Positions 12,945-24,169 of a stretch of 64,000 bases of DNA are shown piece after piece. Position 1 is the first letter of the stretch. Each line of letters starts with the position of its first letter. The DNA is from Palaemon carinicauda. Its lineage: Eukaryota; Arthropoda; Malacostraca; Decapoda; Palaemonidae. Under the pieces are notes generated by a model. The model was given only the letters and a program-made list of their open reading frames with translations, was not told the DNA's origin and ran no database searches. The translations under genes and the position numbers were made by a program. Location of the stretch: contig NC_090766.1 in the NCBI RefSeq assembly GCF_036898095.1, positions 38,126,971 to 38,190,970 of the forward strand, given 5' to 3'.

Positions 12945-13013
<69 letters not shown>
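12226..13013 (+). repeat. Repeat modules with AAT tails (copies 1 and 2)
   Basis: Both modules contain TTCAGAACTCTATGCTAAGT, CTATTTCTTCTGAAG and TTCAGAATTCCATGCTAAGT (an internal ~110-bp duplication). Both end GGTTTCAATAGGCCCTAATA followed by (AAT)n (12551-12604 and 12905-13013). The common end into a triplet tail suggests retroposition. Confidence 0.75.
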
Positions 13014-13014
<1 letters not shown>

Positions 13015-13213
13015 GGTGGAGTTGAATACTATGGCTGCATCGGCAGAATTCAATTTCTAGTCCAATTTCTCGATTCTACGGACAATTCTCTTTTCAGGGT
13101 TGCTACATTCAGCTAGCAAGTTGGCGAAAACAAAAGAAGAATTGTCCGTAGAATCGAGAAATTGGACAAGAAATTGAATTCTGCCGATGCAGCCATAGTA
13201 TTCAACTCCACCT
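13014..13213. repeat. Foldback: 77-bp arms, one mismatch, 46-bp loop
   Basis: Arm 1 (13014-13090) AGGTGGAGTTGAATACTATG..GACAATTCTC and arm 2 (13137-13213) are reverse complements except for one base. Arm 2 on the plus strand reads E-K-L-D-K-K-L-N-S-A-D-A-A-I and continues past the arm as FNSTCLKEGLLPRN, which looks like a fragment of a transposon protein. Long AAT tracts flank both sides. Confidence 0.9.
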
Positions 13214-13239
13214 GTTTGAAGGAGGGTCTCCTACCAAGA

Positions 13240-13319
<80 letters not shown>

Positions 13320-13481
13320 ACCGTGATTTGATCTACTGCTAAGTCTACAGCTATTTCTTCTGAAGCCATTTTGAGATCAACGAAGATTTTCTTCCGAAGC
13401 TGTTTAGGACTCGCAAAAAATTCTCTTTTTCTCTGGTTTCAATAGGCCCTAATAACTCATAATAATGATAATAATAATAAC

Positions 13482-13523
<42 letters not shown>

Positions 13524-13524
13524 T
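13214..13524 (+). repeat. AAT tract and third copy of the repeat module
   Basis: (AAT)n at about 13241-13317 is followed by a shorter module copy (CTGCTAAGTCTACAGC..TTTCTCTGGTTTCAATAGGC) and another (AAT)n at 13463-13522, which abuts the LINE endonuclease fragment. Confidence 0.75.
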
Positions 13525-14000
13525 TTTGTAAGTAACATTCTACTACCTACAGCTCTCCATTTGGTTAATGCCTTTTCTGCTCTTGGTGTCATCATTATTC
13601 CTACCCCTTCTCTTCTAACTCCATCTGTTCCTTAGGGCAAAGATATCCAAACTATATTTCACAAATTCATTCTCTACTAGCTGTAACTTCCCAGTTTGAT
13701 TCATGGTTCTAACATTTCAATTACCAATTTTCAATTTTTCTTTAGTATTTACAAACCGGGAGTTTCTTAGCGACCCACTACGGCCGGGACTGGGGGCAAT
13801 TCTTTCATTTTCGCTTTCCATAGACTGACTAAATCCATAGAGGATTCATAGGCTAAATTCATCAAAGAATAGCCAGTTTCTTAGTGATGCTTCAGCGCCT
13901 ATCTAAATGAGGCAAGTGACCCCTGCCGGTCCAGACAGATTCCAGTAAGATCAACTGCCGGGCATTAGAAGTAGAGGAGTATCCAGAGCACCAAACGGAT
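13525..14000 (-). pseudogene. AP-endonuclease LINE, 5' portion and ORF start
   Basis: Minus-strand translation from ATG at 13821 begins MESENERIAPSPGRSGSLRN, reaches KLKIGN-stop-NVRTMNQTGK (the usual GNWNVRT with Trp mutated to TGA) and then V-K-Y-S-L-D-I. After a further stop and frameshift it reaches KALTKWRAVGSRMLLT-like sequence at 13530. This is the N-terminal third of the endonuclease. 13822-14000 appears to be its 5' leader. It is the complement of the piece at 6.5-9.0 kb. Confidence 0.75.
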
Positions 14001-14390
14001 ACATAACTTTTCCAAATTACAGATGGAATTAATGGTCATTTATTTATGGAACTCATGCCTCAAAGAGAATGTTTAGTGCCATGTTTAAAAGAACTGAAGT
14101 TGTTTTTTGAGCATTCGGTTGAATCAAATAGACCCCTTATATATTCAAGCATTTAAATTGTCACGTATATGGCTACAGTATAGTATATATTGAATTGTTC
14201 ACCTTTATTTCCAATTTTGTACTTGTCCCTATTTTCTCATTAGTAATAGGTTTGATTATCCTTTTCTATGAAAAAGTTTTCCTTTTTCTTTTTTATTTTC
14301 TTATAAATCAATATGATTTTCTATTGAAATAAATGATAGAAAATATTTTCAAAGAACTATCATATATCTATATTTCTAGTTAAAATTATT
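14001..14390. other. AT-rich unassigned DNA
   Basis: Nothing recognised. Confidence 0.35.
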
Positions 14391-14392
14391 AA

Positions 14393-14393
<1 letters not shown>

Positions 14394-14477
<84 letters not shown>

Positions 14478-14498
14478 TAGATAGATAGATAGATAGAT
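14394..14498. repeat. (AT)n-(GATA)n microsatellite
   Basis: About 82 bp of AT followed by six GATA units. Confidence 0.95.
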
Positions 14499-14560
14499 CC
14501 ACAAAATCTATTACTTAATAACTTAACATGAAATGATGTTTTTTTTTTTTTTTTTAAATT

Positions 14561-14935
14561 AAGTGTCCAAAATTGCCTTACCATTTTTCAAGGGGAGGCA
14601 AAATTGGACACTAGATATTCCATATTTTTTCATTCATTTTTTATTTTAAACCTTCTTTTAGCATCATCCACTAATTTGTTTTTAGAAAAAATAATTTCAT
14701 GTATTATTTCTGAGGAACCCTAAAATGAAGGCGGGGCAATTATTGGACACCCATATTCAACAATTTATGTAGGGGTACTTAATACTTTTTAAATATCACA
14801 TACTAATATTTATAAAGTAGAAGGTTGGGCAATTTCTAATGGCATTATAGTTTTCAAAAATTATAAATAGTTTTAGAGATATTGTATCTGTCCAATATTT
14901 GCCTTACTTGTCCAAAATTGCCTTACCCTACTATA
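14561..14935. mobile_element. MITE-like element, copy 2
   Basis: It contains GGGGAGGCAAAATTGGACAC at 14591-14612 and ends CCAAAATTGCCTTACCCTAC (14912-14931) with TATA flanking. A further inverted motif at 14563-14582 suggests a nested or duplicated terminus. It is related to the element at 4969-5420. Confidence 0.6.
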
Positions 14936-14989
14936 TAAATGGACTATTATTCTTAGTTTGCGGGTATGTGATGCCTATTAAAAATGTTT

Positions 14990-15045
14990 TCATTAATTAA
15001 TGCGCATTCACACATACTTATATATATTTATACATACATACATAC

Positions 15046-15076
<31 letters not shown>

Positions 15077-15201
15077 CAGTACATACATTTATATGTATAT
15101 ATAATGTACACATATATATGTATATAGACATACAGTATATAATTTATTAAATATACTGTATACATATCTATTATTGATAACGAAAAGGAAATATATTCAA
15201 C

Positions 15202-15280
<79 letters not shown>
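14990..15280. repeat. CATA-type repeats followed by a (CT)n tract
   Basis: CATA units at about 15030-15078, then TATA/TATG-rich DNA, then uninterrupted CT at 15208-15279. Confidence 0.9.
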
Positions 15281-15281
<1 letters not shown>

Positions 15282-15699
15282 ATTTGCTGCCACCTATCCC
15301 AATTCCTCATAGAATAGGTTAAGCGGACAATCCTATCCCAACAACTTGATTATGCGCATTTTATAATATAGGTCGCCGAAGACACCAGACTCAAAACGCG
15401 AAGCTCGGTTGAGCTGATTCGCGTCTCGAATCTCCCTTTCTCTCCTCTATGGTGCCATCTTTTTTGGCACTCGCTGAGCGTCGCCGCCTTGGCACCTGCA
15501 TCCGGAGACGACGTGCGAAGTCGTTGAGGTCTTCCTCGGGATCCCTCGAAGTTTATGACTTTCTTGTCTTCAAAAGTCTGACGTTTTTTTTTGAGGAGGG
15601 AGCGAGGAGTGCCTGTGTTTTTTTTTTTTTTTTCATTCTATACGTTGGAATATAACGGTTTGTTTATATACATACACGCACATTGAGGGCATATGTGAG

Positions 15700-15700
<1 letters not shown>
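15281..15700. other. Mixed-composition stretch without a supported gene
   Basis: More CpG than the neighbours (CGAAGCTCGG, GCGTCGCCGCC). A 68-codon ORF at 15449 has Arg-rich sequence but runs into a poly-T tract; I do not accept it as a gene. Confidence 0.35.
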
Positions 15701-15701
<1 letters not shown>

Positions 15702-15759
<58 letters not shown>

Positions 15760-15828
15760 ACATATGTATATATATGTATGTATGTATATAACTCACGCGT
15801 GACATCCATGCTTTAAAATGTTGAGCGC

Positions 15829-15918
<90 letters not shown>
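15702..15918. repeat. Two (AT)n tracts
   Basis: AT runs at 15702-15755 and 15832-15918 are separated by about 75 bp. Confidence 0.9.
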
Positions 15919-15919
<1 letters not shown>

Positions 15920-16180
15920 GTTTCTTTGGTCGTTGCAACCTCACCATCCTTGTGAGCTAAGGATGCGGGGTTTGGGGGAGCCGATAGGTCTATCTGCCAA
16001 GCCATTAGCAGCCATTGCTTGGCCCTCCTTCGTCATAGCTTGTGTATAGAGATGGTGCTTGGGCGCTGATCATATGTGTATATGGTCAGTCTCTTGGGCA
16101 TTGTCCTGCTCGACAGGGCAATGTCACTGTCCCTTGCCCCTGCCATTCATGAGCGGCCCTTAAACCTTTAAACCGCTAAA
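15916..16180 (+). mobile_element. SINE family 1, 5'-truncated
   Basis: It starts within the body (GTTTCTTTGGTCGTTGCAAC) and runs to GAGCGGCCCTTAAACCTTTA. The tRNA-like head is replaced by the AT tract. Confidence 0.8.
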
Positions 16181-16394
16181 TTGCGCAATGAAAACAGCGC
16201 ATGCGGACGCGTTCTTGCGCTAAAATGTCTGCGTGTCATTTGCTTGCTTGTTGAAGTACCCGAGACTGTAGACGCGCAACCCAGGGGAAAATTTAATATG
16301 CAGTAAATCTTCAGAGCTTCCTTCCCTCCCTCCATGGGGGGTAGGGAGGAGGGGTTGTGTCAAGGGGAATTTTTGGATTCAACTTTTCACTTTA

Positions 16395-16397
<3 letters not shown>

Positions 16398-16466
<69 letters not shown>
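16398..16466. repeat. (CT)n microsatellite
   Basis: Uninterrupted CT for about 69 bp. Confidence 0.95.
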
Positions 16467-16467
<1 letters not shown>

Positions 16468-16489
16468 ACGTGTATGATATACACATGTG

Positions 16490-16637
16490 ATATTAGTTTA
16501 TACTAGTGTACGAGACCCGTCAAATATAACTGCTAAATATTTAGATAGATATGCACACACGCACCCCCTCTCACCAGGATATGACTACTTCCTCTTCCCT
16601 AGCTTGCTGAGAGTGACAGTAAACAAATACACACACA

Positions 16638-16718
<81 letters not shown>

Positions 16719-16770
16719 AGACAACTTGCTCTTTATTATATGGGGATAGAATAAGCGTAGGTTGTGTCGT
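16490..16770 (+). repeat. TA-cored interspersed repeat
   Basis: It runs TAAATATTTAGATAGATATG, CCCCCTCTCACCAGGATATG, then (AT)n at 16640-16715 and AACTTGCTCTTTATTATATG. The same order occurs at 19.38, 23.52 and 31.04 kb. Confidence 0.75.
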
Positions 16771-17097
16771 GCAATAATATAAGTCATAGAATATTGGCTA
16801 CAGTAAACATCTGCTTCTAAAAACCTCAAAGATATTTCTGCTAGCGTTTCGTAATCCTCAAGATCCCATCTTCATGAAAGAAAAAATATGTTGACGTATC
16901 AAGACAGCGAAAGACTATTAACATAAACTGAAAGTGAAATGTAACGATAAGATTTTATAGATAAAAAGATTAAAAACAAAAATAACATTGAAGTATGTGG
17001 TTTTTTATTTTATAGTATTAGAAGATTGGATTGTGATGTTACGATTTTAGAAACAGCTGATTTTTTTCTAATCAACTTTCCATATTGCTTAATTCAA

Positions 17098-17098
17098 A

Positions 17099-17157
<59 letters not shown>

Positions 17158-19190
17158 GCCAAGCTACAACCCTAGTTGGAAAAGCAGGATACTAGAAGCC
17201 CAAGGGCTCCAATAGGGAAAAATAGCCCAGTGAGGAAAGAAAATAAGGAAATAAATAAATGATGAGAATAAATTAACAATATATCATTCTAAAAACAGTA
17301 ACCCTAGTTGGAAAAGCAAGATGCTATAAGCCCAAGGGCTCCAATAGGGAAAAATATCCCAGTGAGGAAAGGAAATAAGGAAATAAATAAATGATGAGAA
17401 TAAATTAACAATATATCATTCTAAAAACAGTAACAGCGTCAAAACAGATTATGTCCTATATAAACTATTAACAACGTCAAAAACAGATATGTCATATATA
17501 AACTATAAAAAGACTCATGTAAGCCTGATCAACATAAAAACATTTGCTCCAACTATGAACTTTTGAAGTTCTACTGATTCAACTACCCAATTAGGAAGAT
17601 CATTCCACAACTTGGTAACAGCTGGATTAATACTTCTAGAATACTTTGTAGTATTATGCCTCATGATGGAGAAGGCCTGGCTATTAGAATTAACTGCCTT
17701 CATAGCATTACGAACAGGATAGAATTGTCCAGGGAGATCTGGATGTAAAGGATGGTCAGAGTTATGAAAAATCTTATGCAACATGCATAATGAACTAATT
17801 GGTCGACGGTGCCAAAGATTAATATCTAGATCATGAATAAGAAATTTAGTAGACAGTAAGTTTCTGTCCAACAAATTAAGATGAGAATCAGCAACTGAAC
17901 ACCAGACAGGAGAACAACACTCAAAACAAGGTAGAATGAAAGAATTAAAACACTTCTTCAGAATAGATTGATCACCGAAAATCTTAAAAGACTTTCTCAA
18001 TAAGCCATTTTTTTGTGCAATTGAAGAAGACAGACCTAATATGTTTCTCAAAAGTAAATTTGCTGTCGAGAATCACACCTAAAATTTTAAAAGAGTCATA
18101 CAAATTTAAAGAAATATTATCAATACTGAGATCCAGATGTTGAGGAGCCACCGTCCTTGACCTAGTTACAATCATACTTTGAGTTTTGTTAGGATTCAAC
18201 TGCATACCCCATAATTTGCACCATGCATTAATTTTAGCTAAATCTCTATTGAGGGATTCACCAACCCCAGATCTACATTCAGGGGATAGAATTAATGCAA
18301 AGAGAGTAGCATCATCTGCATATGCAACAAGCTTGTTTTCTAGGCCAAACCACATGTCATGTGTATATAGTATGAAAAGTAATGGACCAAGAACACTACC
18401 CTTTGGAACACCGAATATCACATTCCTATACTAACTATGGTGCCCATCAACAATAACTCTTTGAGATCTATTACTTAAAAAATCAATAATAATGCTAAGA
18501 AACGACCCACCCACTCTCAACTGTTTGAGTTTGAAGACAAGGGCCTCATGATTAACACGGTCAAAGGCAGCACTAAAATCAAGGCCAATCATACGAACTT
18601 CCTGAGCACAATTAAGGGATTTTTGTACAGCAATGGAGATTGTAAGAAAGGCATCACATGCTCCAAGGCCTTTACGAAAACCAAATTGCAAAGTAGGGAG
18701 TAGATGATTACCTTCAGCAAACCTATTAAGACGTTTTTCCAGAAGACGTTCAAAAACTTTAGATAATATGGGAGTTATGGAAATTGGGAGTTAATCAGTG
18801 GGACTTGAGCTACCACAAACACATTTACATTGAGGAATAACATTACCAATTCTCCAACAAGTGCTAAAAGCTCCTCTTCTTGCTAACTTACGCAAAATAA
18901 CAGATAACTTTGGGGCTAAGAAATCTGCTGTCTTTGTAAAAAAAACAAAGGAAAAATACCATTTGGGTCTACACCTCCATAAGCATCAAGGTCCATCAAC
19001 AGAGCTTTAATTTCACGAGATCCTAAAGCTAAACTAGTTAGTTTAGCCTCAGGAAAACAGGAATGAGGAAGTTCAAGTTTTTCATTACTCTGTTTACTGT
19101 CAAAAACATCAGCCAAAATGTTGATTAAAAAAGATAAAAAAAGATTGGCCATCCTCGAGTAATATAATACCTCAGACAATTAATATAATG
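17098..19190 (-). pseudogene. LINE (I/Jockey/CR1-type) reverse transcriptase with 3' UTR and (TAA)n tail
   Basis: This is the longest copy of the window's main LINE, 5'-truncated in the endonuclease-RT linker (LADVFDSKQSNEK, near 19110). RT motifs follow in order: PISITPILSKVFE (near 18770), LQFGFRKGLGACDA, IGLDFSAAFDRVNHEAL (motif A, near 18580), GVPKGSVLGPLLFILY (motif B, near 18400) and AYADDATLFA (motif C, near 18320). Then come NPNKTQ, LGVILDSKFTFEKHI and a C-terminal domain ending at 17515. In-frame stops (after SSPTD; before YRNVIFGVP) and a frameshift near 18020 inactivate it. The 3' UTR ends GGAGCCCTTGGGCTTCTAGT..CTAGGGTTGTAGCTTGG and (TAA)n at 17098-17157. Confidence 0.9.
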
Positions 19191-19369
19191 GGTGAATTGC
19201 CCTTTGGTTATTTACTGGTTAAATTGAACGTGAAATAGATTTTCTCGAACTCAGTCACTTGTGAAGGTAAACACTTAAATGAAAAACCGCGTTATGTGTC
19301 CGTAGAGTTTTATGTAAGAAAGAATAAACCTTTTTAATCATATACCCGGAAAACACTACTCTTCAAAAC

Positions 19370-19484
19370 TGAAGGCTAATCATTGAGATAGATAGGCACA
19401 CATGCACACGCACCACCCTCTCAACTGGGTATGACTACTCCCTCTCCCCCTATCTGACGGACGGGGAAAGCTCAGCCTGACTTG

Positions 19485-19563
<79 letters not shown>

Positions 19564-19588
19564 TGTATTATATATATTTATATATATT

Positions 19589-19631
<43 letters not shown>

Positions 19632-19690
19632 TTGCTATTTCTTATATAGCTAAGATATTTTTATAGTCGGATGAAAAGACCTTATGTAAA
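19370..19690 (+). repeat. TA-cored interspersed repeat
   Basis: ACCCTCTCAACTGGGTATGA, then a double (AT)n tract (19487-19555 and about 19590-19628), then CACTTGCTATTTCTTATATA. Confidence 0.75.
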
Positions 19691-19856
19691 ATACAAAATG
19701 CCAAATTGTTAGCTAAATTGTATAATTTAATTTACTGTTTATTAATATTTTTATGCATTCATTTATAATTCGAATCCAGTTGATGTTAATATCAAATTAT
19801 CTTAAATATCTTTGCCTAGAACTACAGTGAAGCTTTGTTAAATCATTGCCTTTGCG

Positions 19857-20185
19857 GTTGTAGTGGCCGATGTGGTAACGTCCCTGACTGGTGATTGCCA
19901 GACTGGGGTTCGAGTCAGGCTCAAACTCGTTAGTTTCTTTGGTTGCTGCAACCTCACCATCCTCGGAGCTAAGGATGGGGGTTTTGGAGGAGCCTGTAGT
20001 TCTATCTGCTGAGTCATCAGTAGTCATTGCTTGTCTCTCCTTGGTCCTAGCTTGGGTGAAGAGGGGGCTTGGGCGCTGATCATATGCAATATGGTCAGTC
20101 TCTAGGGCATTATCGTGCTCGATAGGGAAATGTCACTGTCCCTTGCCTCTACCATTTATAAGCGGTCTTTAAACCTTTAAAACTT
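19857..20185 (+). mobile_element. tRNA-derived SINE (family 1), near full length
   Basis: Box A-like GTGGCCGATGTGGTAACG (19863-19880) and box B GGTTCGAGTC (19907-19916) lie at a tRNA-like spacing. The body contains GTTGCTGCAACCTCACCATC and GGGCGCTGATCATATG, and the 3' end is AGCGGTCTTTAAACCTTTAA. This is the best-preserved head in the window. Confidence 0.85.
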
Positions 20186-20357
20186 CAAGACATTAATGTC
20201 ATTTGATTAAAAAACGGCTTTAAGTTCTCTTCAAAGAAGGTACAATTTACGTAATTTCTGTCAGGCCCTGTTTGCATTCTAGCATGCTGGAATGTGGGGC
20301 ATTATAGCCGCTTTGTTGTCTATAAACTCGCGGAGCCGGGTCTCTCTTCGTACTTTG

Positions 20358-20360
<3 letters not shown>

Positions 20361-20428
<68 letters not shown>
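20361..20428. repeat. (GA)n microsatellite
   Basis: Uninterrupted GA for 68 bp. Confidence 0.95.
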
Positions 20429-20431
<3 letters not shown>

Positions 20432-20479
20432 TTGATATGGTTTTGCAGATTGGGAAATGGAGCCTGCATTTATATAGTG

Positions 20480-20795
20480 TCCTCTTCCTTCTCCTTCTCC
20501 TCTTCTTCTTCCTTTAACTTCTCCTCTTCCATATCTTCCTTCTTTTTATCTTTCACCTCCTTTCACCTCATCCTTGTCTGCCTCCTTTAACCTCTTTCAA
20601 TTTCACCTCATCCTTCTCTTCCTATTTCACTTCTTCCCTCTCTTCCCCCTTTCACCTCATCCTTCTCCTCTTCTTCCTTTTCTTTCTCCACCTCTTCTCC
20701 CTCTCTCATCGCCACCTTCTACACTTCCATCATACCCTGCTCCTCCACTTTATCCTTCTCATTCCTATTCTTGCCACTTTTCAAATGACTATCTG
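20480..20795. repeat. Polypyrimidine CTTCC-rich tract
   Basis: Low-complexity C/T with units such as CTCCTTCTCC and TTTCACCTCATCCTTCTC. The Pro/Leu ORF over it is an artefact. Confidence 0.8.
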
Positions 20796-20804
20796 CTGAT
20801 GAAT

Positions 20805-20945
20805 CAGTAGATAGACTTACAGGCTCGCCAAAACACCCTCCCATCATTAGCTCACAACGATGGTGATGTTGCGGCGACCAAAGGAACTAACGAGTTTGAG
20901 CGGGACTTGAACCCCAGTTTGGCAATCACCAGTCTACGGACCAAG
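20805..20945 (-). mobile_element. SINE family 1 fragment
   Basis: The minus strand carries the head region: complement of GGGACTTGAACCCCAGTTTG (box B) and AACTAACGAGTTTGAGCGGG. Confidence 0.75.
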
Positions 20946-20989
20946 CTTTTCCTATTTCACATGTTCATTGTGACTGATTCTACTGTATA

Positions 20990-21205
20990 ATAATTACAAT
21001 ACTAACCAGAATCGCATTCTTGATCCGGATCATATCCAACAGTTACTGGGTTCTTCAGGAGCATAATAACTATCCGTTGTTAAAATTTGGTGGAAATCTG
21101 TCCTGTCGTTTTGGAATAATCCTACTAACAGACAAACAAATAAACATAAATATATAAATGAATAAACACAGTTCATTTTATAACCTCCTTGGCGGAGGTA
21201 ATATA
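20990..21205. repeat. Invertebrate-type dispersed repeat ending in a CCTCC..GGAGG hairpin
   Basis: Contains GTTACTGGGTTCTTCAGG, CTAACAGACAAACAAATAAA and the terminal AACCTCCTTGGCGGAGGTAA. The ending is of a type common in invertebrate genomes. Confidence 0.55.
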
Positions 21206-21589
21206 TCAAAGTATTGAAATTTCATTCAAAATACTGATTTCATGCAAATAATCAGCATTTTAAAGATCAGCAACAAACTGTCACAGTACTGTTCGAGGTG
21301 ATTGTTAAGTGCTAACAGAGAGGCGAGGTAAATGCAAGTAAACTTTATTCAACATATAACGAGCTAATATACAAGCAGCTGAGAACTAGAATGTCACAAA
21401 AATTCAAACATCCTAAAACGCCCGATGGCAAGCTTAAACAGGTTGTTCTATTATCAGAGTGAGAGAGAACGACTGATGAAAAACACATATGCGCTCATTG
21501 TATGAGCGTATTTGAAACACGAACGGTACAATGTGCACACACTCGTGCACTGCTACCATCTAATATGCAGTATACCAATATGCCCAGAC

Positions 21590-22110
21590 CCCAAATAAGA
21601 GGTAATAAGAGAAGTTATATAAGATATTTCAAAAATAGTAACAACAATGAAATAAATATTTCATATATAAACTATAAAAACTTGAACAAAATAAGAGGAA
21701 GTGAAATAAGATAGAATAGTGTACTCAAGTGTACCCTCAAGTAAGATAGCTAACCCAAGACAGTGGAAGGCCATGGTACAGGGGCTATGGCACTACCCAA
21801 GGCTAGAAAACGATGGTTTGAATTTGTAGTGTCCTTCTCCCAGAAGAGGTGCTTACCATAGCTAAAGAGTCTCTACCCTTAACAAGAGGAAAGTAGCCAC
21901 TGAACAATTACAATGCAGTAGTTAACCCCTTGGGTGAAGTAGAATTGTTTGGTAATCTCAGTGTTGTCAGATGAGGACAGAGGAGAATCTGTTAAGAATA
22001 GGCCAGACTATTCGGTGTATATGTAGGCAAAGGGAAAATCAACCGTAACCAAAGAGAAGGATCCACTGTAGTACTGACTTCCCACTCAAAGGACCTCATA
22101 ACTGAACAAT
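21590..22110 (-). mobile_element. Non-autonomous retroposon (LINE-tail family), 3'-incomplete
   Basis: Minus-strand match to 24190-24690: CTACAGTGGATCCTTCTC-like, GACTATTCGGTG complement, TAACCCCTTGGGTGAAG complement, and CTCAAGTGTACCCTCAAG. The final shared 3' block and AAT tail are absent. Confidence 0.75.
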
Positions 22111-22539
22111 TCCTGGATTGAGATCACGAAGAAAACCTTTCTTACCTTCCAGATCTCTGCAGTTCCATTGCAGAGTATTTGATTTTAATGTAAAACATTA
22201 TACAGAGAGTTTTTCCCGGATATGCTTTGTCTGGAAGACGAAGTATGTTGGACATAAAAACTTCCGTTTAACCTCTTCACTTCAAGGTACCAGTGGCGTG
22301 AAAGTCTGCAAAAGAGAACGGGAAACGAACAAAGTAACGAATAGGAGGAAAAGCCTGCATTGCGGTACATATGCATATAATAGACACAACACATCATATG
22401 CCATCATGTATGCGTAGGTTGACGTGCCTTCATACAAGCACAAACACACGCACTTTTATGTCAGGAGCAATCTCTTGCGTGGTAAAATATATTTGATTGA
22501 GGCTCCAAGGAGTCGTCACATGCATATCTTGTCACACCC

Positions 22540-23115
22540 ATTTTTGGTATTTTCAACGCCATGACTTCAACAATTCTCAATCATATGACTTCAATAATTC
22601 TCATCCCATGACTTCAACAATTTTCAACCGGATGACTTCAACCATTCTCAACCTCATGACTTCAACAATTTTCAACCGGATGACTTCAACCATTCTCAAC
22701 CTCATGACTTCAACAATTTTCAACCGGATGACTTCAACCATTCTCAACCCCATGACTTCAACAATTCTCAACCTCATGACTTCAACAATTTTCAATCTCA
22801 TGACTTCAACAATGTTATTCTCTACCCCATGACTTCAACATTTCTCAACTCCATGACTATAACAATTTTTAACCCCATGATTTCAAAAATTTTAAACTTC
22901 ATGACTTCAACAATTCTCAACTCCATGACTTCAACAATTTTTAACCCCATGACTTCAACAATTCTCAACTCCATGACTTCAACAATTTTTAACCCCATGA
23001 CTTGAACAGTTTTCAACCCCATGACTTCAACAATTTTCAAACCCATGACTTCAACAATTCTCAACTCCACGACTTCAACAATTTTTAACCCCATGACTTC
23101 AACATCATTGTGGCC
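22540..23115. repeat. 24-bp minisatellite, about 24 copies
   Basis: The unit is approximately ATGACTTCAACAATTCTCAA followed by CCCC. Because 24 is divisible by three, eight-residue repeat ORFs (MTSTIFNP, VMRLKIVE) appear on both strands. Alternating CCGG/CCTC end variants between 22620 and 22750 show a 48-bp higher-order period. Confidence 0.92.
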
Positions 23116-23274
23116 CACCCCAAAAAAATCCATCAGACACAGTTATGGATTAGCATGTTGCATGTTACATTTGCATCAAGTGGAACGACAGACAGGAATA
23201 CTGAATTCCAAGAAGAAGAAGGAATGAGATTTCGATTTTAGTCATTTTGGAATCATGTTCTCGTTACCCAGGTT

Positions 23275-23388
23275 TAAAGGCCGCTCATGAATGGCAGAGG
23301 CAAAGGACAGTGACATTGCTCTAGCAAGTAGGGCAATGCCCTAGAGACTGACCATATGTACATATGATCAGTGCCAAAGCCCATGATT
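23275..23388 (-). mobile_element. SINE family 1, 3' fragment
   Basis: AAAGGCCGCTCATGAATGGC ... GACCATATGTACATATGATC is the 3' third of the SINE in reverse orientation. Confidence 0.8.
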
Positions 23389-23519
23389 ATTCCAAGGTCT
23401 GTCTATTGACCTTCGATTGCGTCCTGCTAATTAGTCTGTTGACTTTCAATTATGCCCTTATAAATTATATATTAGCCTTCCTACTAATCAAGTGAAATGC
23501 TTGAATATAGGGGAAATAT

Positions 23520-23689
23520 TCAGTAGTGTACGCGAGCCGTCAAAAATGATGGCTAAATATTTAGATATAAATGCTCATACACACCAAACTTCTCACAGGG
23601 TATGACTACTCTCTTTTCTCCCTAACCTAGGAAAGGGGAGAGTTATGGGTGACCGGAAATATATATATATAATATATATATAGATATAT

Positions 23690-23750
<61 letters not shown>

Positions 23751-23790
23751 CTAGACACTTGCGCTTTATTATATAGGGGAAATACTGAAT
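23520..23790 (+). repeat. TA-cored interspersed repeat
   Basis: AGTGTACGCGAGCCGTCAAA, TAAATATTTAGATATAAATG, CAGGGTATGACTACTC, (AT)n at about 23696-23747, then GACACTTGCGCTTTATTATA. Confidence 0.75.
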
Positions 23791-24169
23791 TTCTGAATTT
23801 GTCAAATCTCATAAGTGAATTAATGCATTTCGTATAATTGTTGGTCATATCTCACTGCCACAGAAGTATATACTAAGTATATTAATGACTGCCTCTGTAT
23901 AGTTACACGTATGTATATTTCATATTCACCTATAAAACATATCCTATAAATATAGGGTGGCTCTGCAGAAACAAAGCAGCAGTCACCTGACGTTTCACAT
24001 ACCTACACAGATAGGTTATCAGCTGGAAGTCAAACCCTGTGCGCCACTCATCTCCATGCTTTTGTACTTTGTCTCTCCTTTGTTCCTAGGTATTGGTCCT
24101 AACATATTAAGAATAGTGTTTTTGTTCATATTCGATGGTATTATTCTTTCTGTGTTATTATTTTAAAGT

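Noticed and set aside
15449..15655. Arg-rich 68-codon ORF
   Set aside because: It ends in a poly-T derived Phe run and has no recognisable family or splice context.
17098..17157. Independent AAT microsatellites as primary features
   Set aside because: Many AAT tracts here, including this one and those at 24.8, 26.6, 28.4 and 32.0 kb, sit exactly at retroposon 3' ends, so they are better explained as tails.
19857..20000. A tRNA gene at the SINE head
   Set aside because: Box A and box B are present, but the segment continues into a SINE body found in other copies, and I cannot fold an acceptor stem.
20574..20810. Pro/Leu/Phe-rich ORF
   Set aside because: Low-complexity polypyrimidine tract.
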